From Verrucomicrobiota bacterium (GTDB lineage Bacteria; Verrucomicrobiota; Verrucomicrobiia; Verrucomicrobiales; Verrucomicrobiaceae): a stretch of 42,057 nucleotides of DNA. Position 1 is the stretch's first letter, and the number at the start of each line of letters is the position of its first letter. The stretch covers positions 1-42,057 of the forward strand of contig JAFLEI010000050.1 in NCBI GenBank assembly GCA_017301975.1, read 5' to 3'. The translations under genes and the position numbers were made by a program. The notes beneath the pieces were generated by a model. It saw nothing but the letters and a program-made list of their open reading frames with translations, ran no database searches and was not told the origin of the DNA. Shown here one piece after another: positions 40,621 through 42,057 of this stretch.

Positions 40621-42057
40621 ATGAATGCCGATGCCCTCCTCCACTGGCTGCTGCGCACCTCGCTCGAAGCCAGCCTCCTCATCCTCGCCGTGCTCGGCCT
40701 GCGGCTGATGCTGGGCACGCGGCTCAGCCCGGCATGGCGCATCGGCCTCTGGCTGCTCGTCGGTGCCAAGCTCATGCTGCCCGCTTTTATTCCCGCAGGC
40801 TTCGGCCTGGGCTCATGGTTTCAGCAGAAGGATGCGGCGCGCATGCATGAGCCAGCGCCGCTGGTCCTGGCAGCGTCGGCGGTAAAAACGTCAGATGCAG
40901 AGGCCGCTCAGTTCGTGGTGCAATCCAGCCCTGCCGTCTCCAAATCTCCGGCAATGATTTCAGGCTACTCGCTCGCACTGGGAGTCTGGGTTCTCGGCGC
41001 GCTGGGGGTCTTTGCGGCAGCGCTGCATCGGCAGCGGCGGTTTGACCTCGCGCTGCGTCAGCGTCCGCGCGCCACCTCGGCGTTGCTGCGCGCCCTGCTG
41101 GCAAGCCTTTGCCAGAAGGCCGGCGTGCGCAGGCAGGTGCAGATCGTCCTCATGCCTGCGGGCACCACTCCGGCGGTGGTCGGCATGGCTCACCCGGCCA
41201 TCCTTCTTCCGGAGGACTGGGACACCCGCTTTGACGAGCACAGCCTGCGACATGTGCTCCTGCACGAGCTCCTCCATGTGAAGCAGCATGATCTGGTATG
41301 GAACTGGGCCGCCACCGCAGTGCAGGCCCTCCATTGGTTCAATCCCCTCGTCTGGTTCGTCGTCTCCCGCTTTCAGGCCGACCGCGAGCTGCGCTGCGAT
41401 GCCGGCGCACTCGCGCTGCTCTCCCCCACCGAGCGGCTGGACTACGGTCACACGCTCCTCCGCATTCAGGAAAGCTTTTTCGCACCACCGGCCATGGCAG
41501 GGTTGGCTCCATGTGTGCGCAACCACCCCACCCTGCGCCAACGCATCCACATGATCGCCCACCCAACCGCCCGCCAGCCCGTGATTCAAATGCTGCTCGT
41601 CCTCACGCTCAGCGTTCTCGTCTGCTACTCCTTCACCACGGCGCGTGCGGTGGAAAAAGAAGTCCCCGCCAAGGAGCGCAGCCGCGAAGGCGCGCGCGCT
41701 CCCGAAGCTGAAAAGCCCAGGACAGGCGCAACTGAAGAGGGCACCCGCGAAGGTGACGGCGGCACCAAAAAAACCGGCATGCGTGATGGTGAGGGCGGTG
41801 CCAGGAAACCCGGCACCGGCGACGGTGAAGGCGGCGCCAAGAAGACCGGCGCTCGTGATGGGGAAAAACCACGCACTGGAGAGCGCGACGGCGAAGGCAG
41901 CAAAAAGCCCGGCATGCGCGAAGGTGACGGTGGAGCCAAGAAACCTGGCTCACGCGATGGCGAAAAACCACGCACTGGAGAGCGCGACGGCGAAGGCGGC
42001 AAGAAGACCGGCGCACGAGATGGTGAAGGCAGCAAGAAAACGGGAGCCAGTGAAGGC
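40621..42057 (+). CDS. M56 (BlaR1-type) protease with Gly/Lys/Asp/Glu repeat tail, partial
   Basis: This gene starts at ATG 40621 and runs off the right edge without a stop (at least 479 residues). It has N-terminal membrane helices (LLILAVLGLRLML, IGLWLLVGAKLMLPAF, SLALGVWVLGALGVFAAAL), the zinc site HELLH at residues 215-219, and a DRELRCDAGALAL third-ligand segment. A last membrane helix (MLLVLTLSVLVCYSF) is followed, from about residue 345, by a charged tail of repeats of 10-12 residues such as DGEGGAKKTGAR, DGEKPRTGER and EGDGGAKKPGSR. Classical BlaR1 has a penicillin-binding sensor domain here; none is seen within the window. It is 12 bases after its repressor gene. Confidence 0.9.
   Translation, partial: MNADALLHWLLRTSLEASLLILAVLGLRLMLGTRLSPAWRIGLWLLVGAKLMLPAFIPAGFGLGSWFQQKDAARMHEPAPLVLAASAVKTSDAEAAQFVVQSSPAVSKSPAMISGYSLALGVWVLGALGVFAAALHRQRRFDLALRQRPRATSALLRALLASLCQKAGVRRQVQIVLMPAGTTPAVVGMAHPAILLPEDWDTRFDEHSLRHVLLHELLHVKQHDLVWNWAATAVQALHWFNPLVWFVVSRFQADRELRCDAGALALLSPTERLDYGHTLLRIQESFFAPPAMAGLAPCVRNHPTLRQRIHMIAHPTARQPVIQMLLVLTLSVLVCYSFTTARAVEKEVPAKERSREGARAPEAEKPRTGATEEGTREGDGGTKKTGMRDGEGGARKPGTGDGEGGAKKTGARDGEKPRTGERDGEGSKKPGMREGDGGAKKPGSRDGEKPRTGERDGEGGKKTGARDGEGSKKTGASEG
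41735..42057 (+). repeat. In-frame degenerate 30-36 base repeats encoding a charged Gly-rich tail
   Basis: At least nine units of 10 to 12 codons lie in tandem, alternating GEGGAKKTGAR-like and DGEKPRTGER-like forms. One 30-base unit type occurs twice nearly identically (about 41858-41890 and 41957-41993). The array reaches the window edge. Confidence 0.85.

Overview
The window reads as chromosomal DNA of a GC-rich member of the Verrucomicrobiota, probably Verrucomicrobiaceae (Prosthecobacter-like). The grounds are a DUF1549/DUF1553 protein with planctomycete-type cytochrome motifs, a ThuA-like protein, a multiheme cytochrome next to a membrane-bound-dehydrogenase-type propeller, several large pseudopilin-like proteins, and bactofilins. 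This is inferred from protein families alone; no rRNA or tRNA gene is visible.

Layout. 1-294: hairpin-rich repeat DNA. 295-3785: DUF1549/DUF1553 protein and ThuA-like protein. 3786-16051: a type IV pilus / type II secretion-like machine. A secretin (minus strand) is divergent from a plus-strand operon encoding a large prepilin with a choice-of-anchor K-like head, a PilT-type ATPase, PilM-, PilN-, PilO- and PilP-like proteins, three more pilin-like proteins and a GspF/PilC platform protein. Parts of it recall the Akkermansia Amuc_1098-1102 locus. 16052-16379: repeat-filled gap. 16380-19482 (minus): ketoacyl synthase and two glycosyltransferases. 19571-22125: bactofilin with a consensus promoter, zinc-ribbon bactofilin and an L,D-transpeptidase, a likely cell-envelope or cell-shape module. 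22124-24409: two small accessory cassettes, a four-helix-bundle (IVP) gene and a GxxExxY gene, each flanked by its own repeats, with a zinc alcohol dehydrogenase between them; an RlmI-like methyltransferase follows. 25693-27915: an AT-rich island with one NACHT NTPase, a candidate anti-phage gene. 28030-30844: BlaI-type repressor with palindromic operators and an M56 protease fused to a secretin-like domain and two SLBB repeats. 31021-37892 (minus): lipoprotein, DUF4159 protein, dehydrogenase, penta-heme cytochrome, DJ-1/PfpI protein and a TIM-barrel isomerase. 38093-38570: MazF-like toxin and antitoxin. 38799-40064: murA. 40161 to the end: a second BlaI-M56 pair whose M56 protein carries a Gly/Lys/Asp/Glu-rich repeat tail that runs off the window.

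Two themes connect the regions. First, envelope biology dominates (pilus-like machine, glycosyltransferases, bactofilins, L,D-transpeptidase, MurA, two BlaI-M56 sensor systems). Second, small hairpin and repeat elements are unusually abundant, and two of them are translated as part of the N-terminal leaders of exported proteins. The most novel candidates are the M56-secretin-SLBB fusion under its own palindromic operators, the pilin with a choice-of-anchor K-like head, and the repeat-bounded IVP and GxxExxY cassettes. Most starts lack a Shine-Dalgarno motif, so several start choices rest on domain boundaries and gene spacing.
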